From Candidatus Methylomirabilota bacterium (GTDB lineage: Bacteria > Methylomirabilota > Methylomirabilia > Methylomirabilales > JACPAU01), in the NCBI GenBank assembly GCA_016180705.1, contig JACPAU010000203.1, forward strand, positions 1 through 17,589: a stretch of DNA of 17,589 nucleotides, given 5' to 3'. The notes below the pieces were generated by a model. The model saw nothing but the letters and a program-made list of their open reading frames with translations. It had not been told where the DNA came from and did no database searches. Below, in pieces: positions 7,179 to 16,557 of the stretch. The first letter of the stretch is position 1. Every line of letters starts with the position of its first letter. The translations under genes and the position numbers were made by a program.

Positions 7179-8435
7179 CTAGGCACGCACGCGCCGGACG
7201 TCGGCGCCCAGGCCCGAGAGCTTGCGCTCGATCGTCTCGTAGCCCCGGTCCAGGTGGTAGATCCGGTGGACGACCGTGGTCCCATCGGCGACGAGCGCCG
7301 CGAGCACGAGCGACGCGCTCGCCCGCAGATCGGTGGCCATGACCGGCGCCCCCCGCAGACGCGGGACCCCCCGGACGAGGGCGGCCCGCCCCGCGATCGT
7401 GATGTTGGCCCCCATGCGGAGGAGCTCGTTGACGTGCATGAAGCGGTTCTCGAAGACCGTCTCCGTGATGACCGAGCGGCCCTCCGCCACGCTCATCAGG
7501 GCCATGAGCTGGGCCTGCATGTCGGTGGCGAAGCCGGGGTAGGGGGCGGTCTGGACGTTCACCGCGGCAGGGCGCGCCCCCATCCGGACCCGGAGCGACG
7601 CCGGAGACGCTGTGACCTCCGCCCCCGCCTCCCGCAGCTTCGCCTGGACGGCCTCCAGGTGCTCGGGCACGCAGTCGGTCAGGGTCACCTCCCCCCGGGT
7701 GATCGCGGCGGCCGCGGCGAAGGTCCCGGCCTCGATCCGGTCGGCGATGATGCGGTGGTCCGCCGGGCCCAGGGTCGGCACCCCCTCGACCGTGATGGTG
7801 TCGGTCCCGGCTCCGCGGACGCGCGCCCCCATCGTGTTGAGGAGGGCGGCCAGGTCCTGGACCTCCGGCTCGCGGGCGGCGTTCTCCAGGACCGTGGTTC
7901 CCTCGGCGAGCGCCGCCGCCATGAGGAGGTTCTCGGTCCCGGTGACGGTCACCGGGTCGAAGACGATCCGGGCCCCCCGCAGCCGGCGGGCCTTCGCCTC
8001 CACGTACCCCTCGCTAAGGTCGATCTCCGCCCCCATCTGCTGGAGCCCGGCCAGGTGGAGGTTGATGGGGCGGGGGCCGATCGCGCAGCCGCCGGGGAGC
8101 GAGACCCGGGCCCGGCCGAAGCGGGCGACGAGGGGGCCCAGCACGAGGACGGAGGCCCGCATCGTCCGGACGAGATCGTAGGGGGCCTCGAAGCGGCTCA
8201 CGCTCCGGGCGGAGAGGGTGAGGCCCTCCACCCCGGCCGGCTCCGCCGCGACCCCCATGTGGCGGAGGAGGCGACAGATGGTCTCGATGTCCCTCAGGCG
8301 GGGCACGTTGGCCAGGCGGACCTCCCCGTCGCTCAGGAGACCGGCGGCGATGCAGGGGAGGGCCGCGTTCTTGGCCCCGCTGATGCGGACGCTCCCCTGC
8401 AGGGGGAGCCCGCCGCGGATGTGCAGCTGGTCCAT
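7179..8435 (-). CDS. murA: UDP-N-acetylglucosamine 1-carboxyvinyltransferase MurA
   Basis: MurA transfers enolpyruvate from PEP to UDP-GlcNAc, the first committed step of peptidoglycan synthesis, in the cytoplasm. It has 418 residues with the two-domain inside-out barrel pattern. The active-site Cys is present as C117 in [12 protein letters not shown], so the enzyme belongs to the fosfomycin-sensitive Cys class. K22-N23 in [10 protein letters not shown] and the RTMRAS segment at 90-95 contribute to substrate binding. The ATG at 8435 is preceded by TGGAG and lies 22 nt after prmC. The stop abuts the hisG start. Sequence similarity to EPSP synthase is expected for the fold, but the motifs are clearly those of MurA. 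Confidence 0.97.
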   Translation of the reverse strand: MDQLHIRGGLPLQGSVRISGAKNAALPCIAAGLLSDGEVRLANVPRLRDIETICRLLRHMGVAAEPAGVEGLTLSARSVSRFEAPYDLVRTMRASVLVLGPLVARFGRARVSLPGGCAIGPRPINLHLAGLQQMGAEIDLSEGYVEAKARRLRGARIVFDPVTVTGTENLLMAAALAEGTTVLENAAREPEVQDLAALLNTMGARVRGAGTDTITVEGVPTLGPADHRIIADRIEAGTFAAAAAITRGEVTLTDCVPEHLEAVQAKLREAGAEVTASPASLRVRMGARPAAVNVQTAPYPGFATDMQAQLMALMSVAEGRSVITETVFENRFMHVNELLRMGANITIAGRAALVRGVPRLRGAPVMATDLRASASLVLAALVADGTTVVHRIYHLDRGYETIERKLSGLGADVRRVRA

Positions 8436-8457
8436 GGGCGCTCCAGGCGGATCGCCC

Positions 8458-9363
8458 CTACCCGGCGGGACCGTGCCGCCGGGCGAGGCAGACCCGGTCC
8501 CGGCCGGCGAGATCCTGCACGGTGGGGAGGGGAGCGAGGTCGGGGGTGCCGGCGAGCAGCGCGCGGACCGCGCCGGCCTGCCCCGCCCCTACTTCGACGG
8601 CGAGGAAGCCGCCCGGCCGGAGGAGTCGGGGGGCGCCGGCCGCCAGGTGCCTGTGGAACGTGAGGCCGTCCGCGCCGCCATCCAGGGCGAGGCGGGGTTC
8701 GAACCGCGCGACCTCCGGCGGGAGCGCCGCTAACTCGGCGGTCGGGATGTACGGCGGGTTGGCGGCGAGGACGTCCAGCGCGCCCGCGAGGCCCGTCGCA
8801 AAGAAGGGAGCGGTCCCGTCCCCCTGGAGGAAGGTGATGCGCTTCTCGACCTGGAAGCGGTGGGCGTTCTCCGCCGCTAGCGACAGCGCCTCGGGGCTCA
8901 CGTCCACCGCATACAGATGCGCCCCCGGCAGCGCCACCGCGAGGGCGATGGCGATGGCGCCGCAGCCGGTCCCCACGTCGGCCACGGTGGCCGGTGTCCG
9001 GGCGCGGTCCGCCAGCAGCCCCAGGACCGCCTCCACGAGGATTTCGGTGTCGGGGCGGGGGATGAGGACCGCGGGGGTCACCTTCAGCGGGAGGGACCAG
9101 AATTCGCGGATCCCGGTGAGATAGGCGACCGGCTCCCGGGCCGCGCGCCGGTCGAGGAGGGCCGCGAAGCGGGCGGTCGCGGCGGGCGGCACCGCCTCCC
9201 GCCTCCCGTAGAGGGCGGCGCGCTCGCAGCCGAGGGCGGCGGCGAGGAGGCACTCCGCGTCCAACCGGGGGGTGGGCAGGCCGCCGGCCGCAAGACGCTC
9301 GGCTGCCTCCCGGAGGAGGGCGGCCACGTCGCGGGCGCTCCCGCCTTCCCGCTCCCCCCGCAC
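8458..9363 (-). CDS. prmC: Peptide chain release factor N5-glutamine methyltransferase PrmC (HemK)
   Basis: PrmC methylates the glutamine of the GGQ motif in release factors, using SAM, and so raises termination efficiency. Its substrate RF1 is encoded directly upstream. The product has 301 residues. An N-terminal helical release-factor-recognition domain (about 1-90, including [15 protein letters not shown] and [11 protein letters not shown]) is followed by a Rossmann methyltransferase domain with the SAM site [16 protein letters not shown]. The catalytic NPPYIP motif binds the substrate glutamine. The start is GTG at 9363, immediately after the prfA TAG with no spacer, so coupled translation is likely. 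No defects were seen. Confidence 0.96.
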   Translation of the reverse strand: MRGEREGGSARDVAALLREAAERLAAGGLPTPRLDAECLLAAALGCERAALYGRREAVPPAATARFAALLDRRAAREPVAYLTGIREFWSLPLKVTPAVLIPRPDTEILVEAVLGLLADRARTPATVADVGTGCGAIAIALAVALPGAHLYAVDVSPEALSLAAENAHRFQVEKRITFLQGDGTAPFFATGLAGALDVLAANPPYIPTAELAALPPEVARFEPRLALDGGADGLTFHRHLAAGAPRLLRPGGFLAVEVGAGQAGAVRALLAGTPDLAPLPTVQDLAGRDRVCLARRHGPAG

Positions 9364-10440
<1,077 letters not shown>

Positions 10441-10479
10441 CGTCGCCCTCGGGCACGCGGCCGGCCGGCCGCGAGTCCG

Positions 10480-10701
10480 TCACTCCGCCGCCGGGGCCGC
10501 CTTCTTCCCCCGGTACTTCCGCTGGAAGCGCTCCACCCGGCCCTCCGTGTCGATCAGCTTCTGCCGCCCGGTGAAGAAGGGGTGGCACTTGGAGCAGATC
10601 TCGACCCGGATCTGGGGCACGGTGGAGCGGCTGTGGAACACCTCCCCGCACGCACAGATGATGGTGCAGGGGCTGTACTGGGGATGGATCTCGGACTTCA
10701 T
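10480..10701 (-). CDS. rpmE: 50S ribosomal protein L31
   Basis: L31 is a large-subunit ribosomal protein that helps bridge the subunits. This is the zinc-binding (C+) type, 73 residues: C16 and C18 in IICACGEVF and C36 and C39 in [12 protein letters not shown] are in place. The start HPQYSPCTI is typical. The ATG at 10701 is preceded by AAGGAG at 6 nt, a strong ribosome binding site. It is the first gene after its own promoter (10752-10780) and heads the rpmE-prfA-prmC-murA-his transcript. The C-terminal Lys- and Ala-rich tail is variable in the family. Confidence 0.97.
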   Translation of the reverse strand: MKSEIHPQYSPCTIICACGEVFHSRSTVPQIRVEICSKCHPFFTGRQKLIDTEGRVERFQRKYRGKKAAPAAE

Positions 10702-10751
10702 CGGCCGCTCCTTTCCCGCTGCCGCCTCTCGCGCGCCGGCGGCAACTGTTT

Positions 10752-10780
10752 AGTATAGGAAAGCCTCCCGGCCCCCACAA
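10752..10780 (-). promoter_or_regulatory. Sigma70-type promoter for rpmE and downstream genes
   Basis: Read on the minus strand, a -35 element TTGTGG (10780-10775) and a -10 element TATACT (10757-10752) are separated by 17 nt. Transcription would begin near 10745, leaving a leader of about 43 nt with the AAGGAG site of rpmE. The -10 context TTTCCTATACT closely resembles that of the rho promoter. The -35 begins only 1 nt beyond the T-run of the rho terminator. This is sequence inference only. Confidence 0.6.
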
Positions 10781-10781
10781 C

Positions 10782-10810
10782 AAAAAAGGCAGCCGCGGGC
10801 GGGCTGCCTT
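10782..10810 (-). terminator. Rho-independent terminator downstream of rho
   Basis: On the minus strand AAGGCAGCC (10810-10802) can pair with GGCTGCCTT (10794-10786) around a 7-nt loop, giving a 9-bp stem followed by a run of T (10787-10782) and then G. It lies 23 nt after the rho stop codon. The order stem, then T-run, in the direction of rho transcription fits an intrinsic terminator. Confidence 0.85.
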
Positions 10811-10833
10811 CGGCATCCGGGGAGGGCCGGACG

Positions 10834-12147
10834 TCAGGCGTTCATGGCGTGCAGGAAATCCAGGTTGGTCTTCGTCTCCCGGAGCTTCTCCAGCAGGAGT
10901 TCCATCGCCTCCACCACCCCCATGGTGGAGAGGACCTTCCGGAGGACCCACATCCGGTTCAGCTCCTCCTGGGTGAGCAGCAGCTCCTCCTTCCGGGTGC
11001 CGGACCGGAAGATGTCGATGGCCGGGAAGACCCGCTTGTCCACCAGCCGCCGGTCCAGGTGGAGCTCCATGTTGCCCGTCCCCTTGAACTCTTCGAAGAT
11101 CACGTCGTCCATCCGGCTGCCGGTGTCGATGAGGGCGGTGGCCATGATGGTGAGGGAGCCCCCCTCCTCGATGTTCCGGGCGGCCCCGAAGAAGCGCTTC
11201 GGTCGCTGGAGCGCGTTGCTGTCCACGCCCCCCGAGAGGACCTTCCCCGAGGGCGGGACGATCGTGTTGTAGGCCCGGGCCAGCCGGGTGATGGAATCGA
11301 GCAGGATGACCACGTCCCGCCGGTGCTCGACCAGGCGCCTGGCCTTCTCCAGCACCATCTCGGAGACCTGGACGTGGCGGGTCGCGGGCTCGTCGAAGGT
11401 GGAGGAGACCACCTCCCCCTTGACGGTCCGCTGCATCTCCGTCACCTCCTCCGGCCGCTCGTCGATGAGCAGCACGATGAGGATGCACTCCGGATGATTC
11501 TTGGCGATGGAGGTGGCGATCTTCTGGAGCAGGATCGTCTTCCCGGTCCGCGGCTGGGCCACGATGAGCCCCCGCTGTCCCTTCCCGATGGGGGTGACCA
11601 AGTCCATGACCCGCATGTTGAGCTCGTCGGAGGTCGTCTCCAGCTTGAAGCGGCGGTTCGGGAAGAGGGGGGTCAGGTTGTCGAAGAGGATCTTCTCTTT
11701 GATCTGCTCCGGCGGCTCGAAGTTGACCGCCTCGACCTTCAGGAGGGCGAAGTAGCGCTCCCCCTCCTTCGGCGGCCGGACCTGCCCGGAGACGGTGTCG
11801 CCCGTCCGGAGGTCGAACCGGCGGATCTGGGAGGGGGAGACGTAGATGTCGTCCGGCCCCGGGAGGTAGTTGTAGTCCGGCGAGCGGAGGAAGCCGAAGC
11901 CGTCCGGGAGGATCTCCAGGACCCCCTCGGCGAAGATGAGGCCGTTCTTCTCCGTCTGGGCCTCCAGGATCTTGAAGATGAGCTCCTGCTTCCGGAGGCC
12001 GCTCGCCCCCACCACCCCGACCTGGCGTGCCAGGGCGTTCAACTCCGAGATGGTTTTGTCCTTCAGGTCCGCGATATTCATGAGGTCGGCGCGGGGCGCG
12101 TCGGCGCGCGGGGGATCCTTGACGGCTTCTTCGCGCTCTGGGGTCAT
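10834..12147 (-). CDS. rho: Transcription termination factor Rho
   Basis: Rho is a hexameric RNA-dependent ATPase that terminates transcription. It has 437 residues with no large N-terminal insertion. The N-terminal helical domain ([19 protein letters not shown], from residue 23) is followed by the cold-shock RNA-binding domain ([16 protein letters not shown]). Then comes the ATPase core: Walker [13 protein letters not shown] (canonical APPKAGKT with three changes), Walker [18 protein letters not shown]-loop [19 protein letters not shown] and R-loop [14 protein letters not shown] at 12147 is chosen because AGAGGAA lies 8 nt upstream. A later ATG at 12081 (MNIADL) has no ribosome binding site. 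It is transcribed from its own promoter and followed by a terminator, so it is probably monocistronic. Confidence 0.96.
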   Translation of the reverse strand: MTPEREEAVKDPPRADAPRADLMNIADLKDKTISELNALARQVGVVGASGLRKQELIFKILEAQTEKNGLIFAEGVLEILPDGFGFLRSPDYNYLPGPDDIYVSPSQIRRFDLRTGDTVSGQVRPPKEGERYFALLKVEAVNFEPPEQIKEKILFDNLTPLFPNRRFKLETTSDELNMRVMDLVTPIGKGQRGLIVAQPRTGKTILLQKIATSIAKNHPECILIVLLIDERPEEVTEMQRTVKGEVVSSTFDEPATRHVQVSEMVLEKARRLVEHRRDVVILLDSITRLARAYNTIVPPSGKVLSGGVDSNALQRPKRFFGAARNIEEGGSLTIMATALIDTGSRMDDVIFEEFKGTGNMELHLDRRLVDKRVFPAIDIFRSGTRKEELLLTQEELNRMWVLRKVLSTMGVVEAMELLLEKLRETKTNLDFLHAMNA

Positions 12148-12438
12148 GCGCAACGTTCCTCTGGGCGGCGAGGCCCCACCCGGGGCATCCCTCGCCGTCC
12201 CTCCCGGAGCGCCGGCACCGGCTCCCGGGGCGGGGGGAAAGAACCTATCGCCTCGTGCGCGAACGGGATCGCCGTCCACGGCTCACACACGCGGCCTCTC
12301 TCGACCTCGCGCGCCCTTTCGGGCCAGGCGCTCACCGGGACGTGACATCCAACGGTCGTGGCAAGATCCGCAGGGGGTGTTGGGCTGGCGTCCTTCCGGG
12401 ATGTCCAAAGAGGTGACTGGCGTGCGCCGTTCGAACTT
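12148..12438 (-). promoter_or_regulatory. Long 5' leader of rho
   Basis: This non-coding stretch of about 290 nt lies between the predicted rho transcription start and its ATG. It holds a GCCC-GAAA-GGGC hairpin near 12315-12330 and a GCCCC-GGGT-GGGGC hairpin at 12173-12186, just upstream of the AGAGGAA ribosome binding site (12162-12156). A 21-codon Arg-rich frame (12283-12348) has an ATG but no ribosome binding site. Long leaders subject to autogenous control are known for rho genes in other bacteria; whether this one is regulated is inference. Confidence 0.45.
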
Positions 12439-12444
12439 TTTTGC

Positions 12445-12473
12445 AGTATAGGAACGCCCTCCGACCGTGTCAA
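12445..12473 (-). promoter_or_regulatory. Strong sigma70-type promoter for rho
   Basis: On the minus strand there is a perfect -35 TTGACA (12473-12468), a 17-nt spacer and a -10 TATACT (12450-12445, 5 of 6 consensus positions). An AT-rich stretch follows in an otherwise very GC-rich region. The TGA stop of coaE lies inside the -35 hexamer. The expected start site is near 12438. Confidence 0.8.
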
Positions 12474-13093
12474 GGGGTTTTTTGCCCCGCCGCGGCCTCC
12501 CCGAGGAGGATGTCCGCCAGCGCATCGACGTCCCGGGCCAGGGCCGCCAGGTCGCCATCGTTCACCAGGACGTGATCCGCGCGGCCGGCCTTGGCGGCCG
12601 ACGGGAGCTGCGCCCGAACCCGTCGCCAGGCCTCCTCCTCGCCGAGCCCGGTCTTCGCCCGCAGCCGCGCCACCTGCTCCGCTTCGGGGGCCGTGACCAC
12701 CACGATCCGGTCCACGATGCCCCGCCGTCCCCCCTCGACCAGGAGGGCGGCCTCGACGATGCAGAGCCGGGTCCGTCCCTCCCGCCGGAGGACCTCCACG
12801 CGCCGCCGGATCTCGGCCGCGACGGCGGGGTGGACGATCGCCTCGAGCCTGCGGCGCGCCTCCGGATCGGCAAAGATGCGGGTGCCGAGTTTCTGCCGGT
12901 CCAGCGTCCCGTCGGGGGCCAGGATGTCCGAACCGAAGGCGTCGAGAATGGTGCGGTAGACCTCGGTCCCCGGAGCCTGCAATTCGTGGACCAGCGCATC
13001 CGTGTCGAGGACCGCCGCGCCCCGTGCCCGGAGCATCCGGGCGACCGTGCTCTTCCCGGTGGCGATGCCCCCGGTGAGGCCCACCACCAGCAT
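12470..13093 (-). CDS. coaE: Dephospho-CoA kinase
   Basis: CoaE phosphorylates the ribose 3' hydroxyl of dephospho-CoA, the last step of coenzyme A synthesis. It has 207 residues, the usual length. The P-loop VGLTGGIATGKSTVARML is at the N terminus, followed by the substrate-binding AAVLDTDALVHEL. The lid and core segments IVHPAVAAEIRRR and the strand VEAALLVEGG are typical, and VTAPEAEQVARL precedes the adenine-site region. The ATG at 13093 lies 3 nt after the stop of the polymerase gene, so the two are probably co-transcribed. Its stop codon overlaps the -35 of the rho promoter. No terminator separates it from rho. Confidence 0.96.
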   Translation of the reverse strand: MLVVGLTGGIATGKSTVARMLRARGAAVLDTDALVHELQAPGTEVYRTILDAFGSDILAPDGTLDRQKLGTRIFADPEARRRLEAIVHPAVAAEIRRRVEVLRREGRTRLCIVEAALLVEGGRRGIVDRIVVVTAPEAEQVARLRAKTGLGEEEAWRRVRAQLPSAAKAGRADHVLVNDGDLAALARDVDALADILLGEAAAGQKTP

Positions 13094-13096
13094 CCC

Positions 13097-15364
13097 TCAG
13101 TCGCCCTCCGGCCCCGCCGCCTCCGCCTCCTCCGCCACCGGTCCGCCGCCCTGGAGGAAGGGGAGGAACTTCGCGTGCAGTTCCTCCAGTTTCCCGATGT
13201 AGTACTCTACGTTCTCGTCCGGGTGGGCCGGATCCCACTCCGCCGCCAGCCTCCCGTGCTCGTGCACCTTGACCTTCCGGCCCCGCCCGGTCACGTAATA
13301 CGAGATTTGATCCCCCGGCTGGTAGGGGCGCTCGGCCTTGAGGCCCAGTTCGTAGGCGGCGGCCGGGTTCCGCTTCTTCTGCCGGACCTTCTCCCGGTAG
13401 CTCTCCAGCGACTCCTGGAGGGTCTCCGTCTTCATGAACATCTCGACGTCGAACTCGTGGCGCCGGAAGGCCTCCCGGTAGCGCTCCAGCAGGGCCGGGA
13501 CCTTCTCCCGCTCCCCCGTGAGGGCCAGCCGGAACATCTCCTCCATCCAGCGCCGCTGGAACAGCTCCAGTCCCCGCGACCGGAGACCGGAGCCGCGGAT
13601 GATCAGCCGGTCCGCCTCGTCCAGGAGGGCGTAGTTCTTCATCTTGTACGAGAACATGGCCGGGTAGCGGCCGTCGAACTCCAGCGTGATGCCCGCCGGG
13701 AGGGTGCGGATGAGCTCCTCGACCAGCGCCTCGGCCTCGGCCTCCCCCACGGTGGGCGGGGGCATGAAGTAGAGGCCGTCCGTGTCCACCTCGATCACCT
13801 GGCAGCCCCGGCGCTCCAGCCACGCCACGATCTGCCGGATGAGGGCGCGGCCGGCCGCCGCCACGCGCTTCGCCTGGTCGAAGTCGTTGAAGTGGCCGAG
13901 CGCGAAGCCCAGGTAGCCGTAGAAGGAGTTGATCAGAACCTTGAAGGTGGCCTGGAGCGCCTCGATCCCCTGCCGCTCCCGCTCCGTCGGGGCGGCCCGG
14001 GCCGCCGCCTTGGCCTCGAGCCGGAAGGCCCGCAGGTCCGTGAGGAGCACCGGGAAGACCCCGAGGGTGTCGCTCCGGGGGAACAGGCCGTCCTTCAGCA
14101 TGAGGGACGGGTACAGCGAGGCCACGTCGCAGTGCAGGACGGAGCGGGCGACCCCGACGTACTTGACCGCCGTGTAGCCCCCGGCGAACGGCTGGGCGGG
14201 GCCCGGGAGCGGGATGGCCTGCCGCTGCCGGAGGTACTCCCGGAGGAGGAGCGCGTCGATCTTCGTGGCGGTCCCCCGCAGGACGACGTTCTGGTAGGAG
14301 TAGGGGAAGATCTGGGCCTGGACGAAGTAGGACCGGCTGAGGAGCGCGGCCAGCGCCTCGGTCTCCCGGACGTCGTCCAGGGCGTACCGGCAGAGCGTCT
14401 CGGGGTCGTGATCGAAGTACCAGGAGGCCCGGTGCGCCGGGATCGTCACCCGGTCCGGCGAGGTGAGGCCGAAGTGCCGGGCCACCTCCTTCAGCCCGTA
14501 GCCCTCCAGTTCCCGCGCCGCCACGTCGTAGAAGTTGGCCAGCATCCAGGTGTCCACGACGTGCCGGCCGGCGATCTCGTACTTGGTGTAGGTGATGGTC
14601 CGCTCCGCCACCTGCAGGCGCGAGGGGTGCCCGGCGAGCGCGCCCCCGTCCCGACCCCACGCGAGCGGCACGGCGTGCCGCCTGGCCCGGGCCTCGAGGT
14701 AGGGGAGGTCGAAGCGGAAGAGGTTGTGGCCCTCCAGGATGTCCGGGTCGCGCGCCTGGAGTTCCCGGCTGACCTCCCGGAGCATGCTCGCCTCGTCCCA
14801 CTCCCGCCCCGACAGGACCCGCTCCCAGCCGGTGCTGTCCCGGAGCGCGACGGCCGTGATGCGGTCCGACTCCCGCTCCGCGTTGGGGAACTCGAAGCCC
14901 GAGGCGCAGTAGGTCTCGATGTCGAGCTGCAGGCGCCGGAGGTCCTCGAAGGCGAGGCCGAGGAAGAGGGTCTGGCCCGAGAGGAGGAGATGCTGGTGGA
15001 CGGGGTCGTTGAAGAAACGGTAGGGGGCGTCCGGGGCGGCGGCGGTCTTCCCCGAGCCCTTCTGGAGGTGCGCCCGGAGTCGCAGCGCCTCCCCCCAGCC
15101 CGGCACCCGGGCCAGGTAGCGGAGGGGGGCCTCCCCCGCCAGCGCCTCCACGTCGGCGGCCCCGGCGTAGCCCTTCAGCAGGTCGGTGCTGGCCAGGAGG
15201 AGGAAAGGGGAAAAGGGGAGGCGCCGGGTGACGAGCCGGCCCCCCTCGCGGAGGTAGCAGCAGATCTCGCTCTCGCCGGCCCGCTCCACGGCGACCAGGC
15301 GGGGCGTCGCATCGTGCCCGAAGAGGAGCGCATTCTCGTAGAGGCTGAGGGCGCCGAGCCTCAC
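13097..15364 (-). CDS. polB: Family B DNA polymerase with 3'-5' proofreading exonuclease
   Basis: This is a DNA-directed DNA polymerase of the PolII/archaeal B type, 755 residues. The 3'-5' exonuclease motifs are intact: ExoI LDIETY (148-150), ExoII GHNLFRFDLPYLEAR (from 212) and ExoIII YALDDVRETEAL (from 327). The polymerase motifs follow: A with DVASLYPSLML (413-423), B with KVLINSFYGYLGF (475-487) and C with EVDTDGLYF (527-530), where Gly replaces the usual Ser of DTDS while both aspartates remain. The start is GTG at 15364, overlapping the stop of the upstream 5'-3' exonuclease gene as GTGA, so the two are coupled. The frame is open far upstream without a stop, but that part is a shadow. 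A role in repair or primer replacement with the exonuclease is inferred. Confidence 0.93.
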   Translation of the reverse strand: MRLGALSLYENALLFGHDATPRLVAVERAGESEICCYLREGGRLVTRRLPFSPFLLLASTDLLKGYAGAADVEALAGEAPLRYLARVPGWGEALRLRAHLQKGSGKTAAAPDAPYRFFNDPVHQHLLLSGQTLFLGLAFEDLRRLQLDIETYCASGFEFPNAERESDRITAVALRDSTGWERVLSGREWDEASMLREVSRELQARDPDILEGHNLFRFDLPYLEARARRHAVPLAWGRDGGALAGHPSRLQVAERTITYTKYEIAGRHVVDTWMLANFYDVAARELEGYGLKEVARHFGLTSPDRVTIPAHRASWYFDHDPETLCRYALDDVRETEALAALLSRSYFVQAQIFPYSYQNVVLRGTATKIDALLLREYLRQRQAIPLPGPAQPFAGGYTAVKYVGVARSVLHCDVASLYPSLMLKDGLFPRSDTLGVFPVLLTDLRAFRLEAKAAARAAPTERERQGIEALQATFKVLINSFYGYLGFALGHFNDFDQAKRVAAAGRALIRQIVAWLERRGCQVIEVDTDGLYFMPPPTVGEAEAEALVEELIRTLPAGITLEFDGRYPAMFSYKMKNYALLDEADRLIIRGSGLRSRGLELFQRRWMEEMFRLALTGEREKVPALLERYREAFRRHEFDVEMFMKTETLQESLESYREKVRQKKRNPAAAYELGLKAERPYQPGDQISYYVTGRGRKVKVHEHGRLAAEWDPAHPDENVEYYIGKLEELHAKFLPFLQGGGPVAEEAEAAGPEGD

Positions 15365-16188
15365 GACGCCCGTCCCGCCGGCAGGCCCGGCAACTCCCCC
15401 TGGGCGGTCGCCTCGAGCAGCCGGGAAAACCCCAGGCCCCGGAAGAGCGTCGCGAGGGCGGCGAGGTCGGGCGGCAGCCGACGGAAGGTCTCGGGCTCGA
15501 AGGCGATGGGTAGGTCGGTGCGGATCGTGGCCAAGGTCCGGCTGAGCCGCGCCTGCTCCGCGTGGGCCGCCAGCGCCTCCCGCAGGCGCGGGCGCGTGAC
15601 CTCCGGGAGGCGGGCGAGGAGGTTCTCGATCGAGCCGAACTCCGCCACGAGCAGCTTCGCCGTCTTCTCCCCCACCCCGGGGACGCCCGGGATGTTGTCC
15701 ACGCTGTCCCCCATCAGGCCCAGCACCTCCGGCACGGCGGCGGGCGGGACCCCGAACCGCTCCCGGACCTCCGCCTCCCCCGTCCAGCGCTCCCGCATGC
15801 TGTCGTAGAGGCGGATGTGCGGCCCCACCACCTGGCACATGTCCTTGTCGGCCGTGACCAGGACCACGTCGAAGCCGGCCCGCTCGGCCTGAACCGCCAG
15901 GCTGCCCAGCAGATCGTCCGCCTCCTGCCCCGGCTCCGCGACGAGCGGGAGGCGCAGCCCGCGCACGACCTCCTGGATATCCGGGAGCTGGGCGGCCAGC
16001 GCCTCGGGCATGGGGGGGCGCTGGGCCTTGTAGGCCTCGAAGGCCAGGTGCCGCTCGGTCGGCCCCTCGGTGTCGAAGACGACCCCCGCGGACTCCGGCG
16101 CCTGCTCCCGCAGGAGCTTCAGCAGCATCCCCGTGAACCCGTAGGTGGCGTTGGTCGGGCGCCCGCCCGGGCTGGTGAGGGGGGGCAG
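15361..16188 (-). CDS. Stand-alone 5'-3' exonuclease (PolI N-terminal domain type), 5' end missing
   Basis: This is a FEN-like 5' nuclease corresponding to the N-terminal domain of DNA polymerase I, which removes RNA primers and flaps. Recognisable sequence runs from LPPLTSPGGRPTNATYGF (from 16188) through EPGQEADDLLGSLA, VLVTADKDMCQVVG and the helix-hairpin region LMGDSVDNIPGVPGVGEKTA. It ends at 15361 with no polymerase domain. The first in-frame ATG is at 16128 and would give 255 residues. Homology starts about 20 codons earlier, with no ATG, GTG or TTG before an in-frame TGA at 16236-16234. The usual first segment with the metal-binding Asp (VDG-like) is absent in all three frames of this strand. 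Either the 5' end has been deleted or the assembly is wrong here. Confidence 0.85.
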   Translation of the reverse strand: MPPLTSPGGRPTNATYGFTGMLLKLLREQAPESAGVVFDTEGPTERHLAFEAYKAQRPPMPEALAAQLPDIQEVVRGLRLPLVAEPGQEADDLLGSLAVQAERAGFDVVLVTADKDMCQVVGPHIRLYDSMRERWTGEAEVRERFGVPPAAVPEVLGLMGDSVDNIPGVPGVGEKTAKLLVAEFGSIENLLARLPEVTRPRLREALAAHAEQARLSRTLATIRTDLPIAFEPETFRRLPPDLAALATLFRGLGFSRLLEATAQGELPGLPAGRAS

Positions 16189-16210
16189 GGGAGCCCCCCG
16201 CCGCCGCGGG

Positions 16211-16557
16211 GCCCCCCAGGGGGAGCGTGACCGTCACGGTGGTCCCCTGGGGCTCAGCCGGGCAGAGCGCGATGCTCCCCCCGTGCGCCTCGACGATCGC
16301 CCGGGCCACCGAGAGGCCCAGCCCCAGGCCGCCCGCCGCGCGCGTGAGGGTCATGTCCCCCTGGGTGAAGGGCTCGAAGACGCGGGAGAGGCGCTCCGGG
16401 GGGATCCGGCCGTAGGTGTTGGTGATGGAGACGGTGGCCGCGCCGTCCGCCGCCCACGCGTCCAGCAGGATCCGCTCCCCGGCCCGATTGAACTTGATGG
16501 CGTTCTCCACCAGGTTGCCGAAGAGAAGGGCGAGTTTCTCGGGGTCCGCCCGGAAAC
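16211..16557 (-). pseudogene. Out-of-frame HATPase domain of the disrupted histidine kinase
   Basis: This stretch reads in a different frame from the receiver-HisKA part upstream but is clearly the ATP-binding domain of the same kinase. It begins with RADPEKLALLFGNL, has the N box ENAIKFN, the F-box region RVFEPFTQGD and the G2 loop GGLGLGLSVARAIVEAHGG, and ends with TTVTVTLPLGG. It has no start site of its own. No stop codon follows: this frame runs on without meaning through the exonuclease gene into the polymerase gene. The end given is where kinase similarity fades. It would not be translated as part of the kinase unless ribosomes shift frame. Confidence 0.75.

Noticed and set aside
6582-8663. 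Long plus-strand open frame opposite hisG and murA
   Set aside because: It is the complement of clear hisG and murA coding sequence, with shadow-type composition and no domain motifs.
12283-12348. A 21-codon leader peptide upstream of rho
   Set aside because: It has an ATG but no ribosome binding site, and its Arg-rich composition is what random GC-rich frames give.
12467-15808. Very long plus-strand open frame opposite coaE and the polymerase
   Set aside because: It is an antisense shadow in GC-rich DNA: low-complexity Arg/Pro/Glu/Gly composition, no recognisable motif, and it lies over well-supported minus-strand genes.
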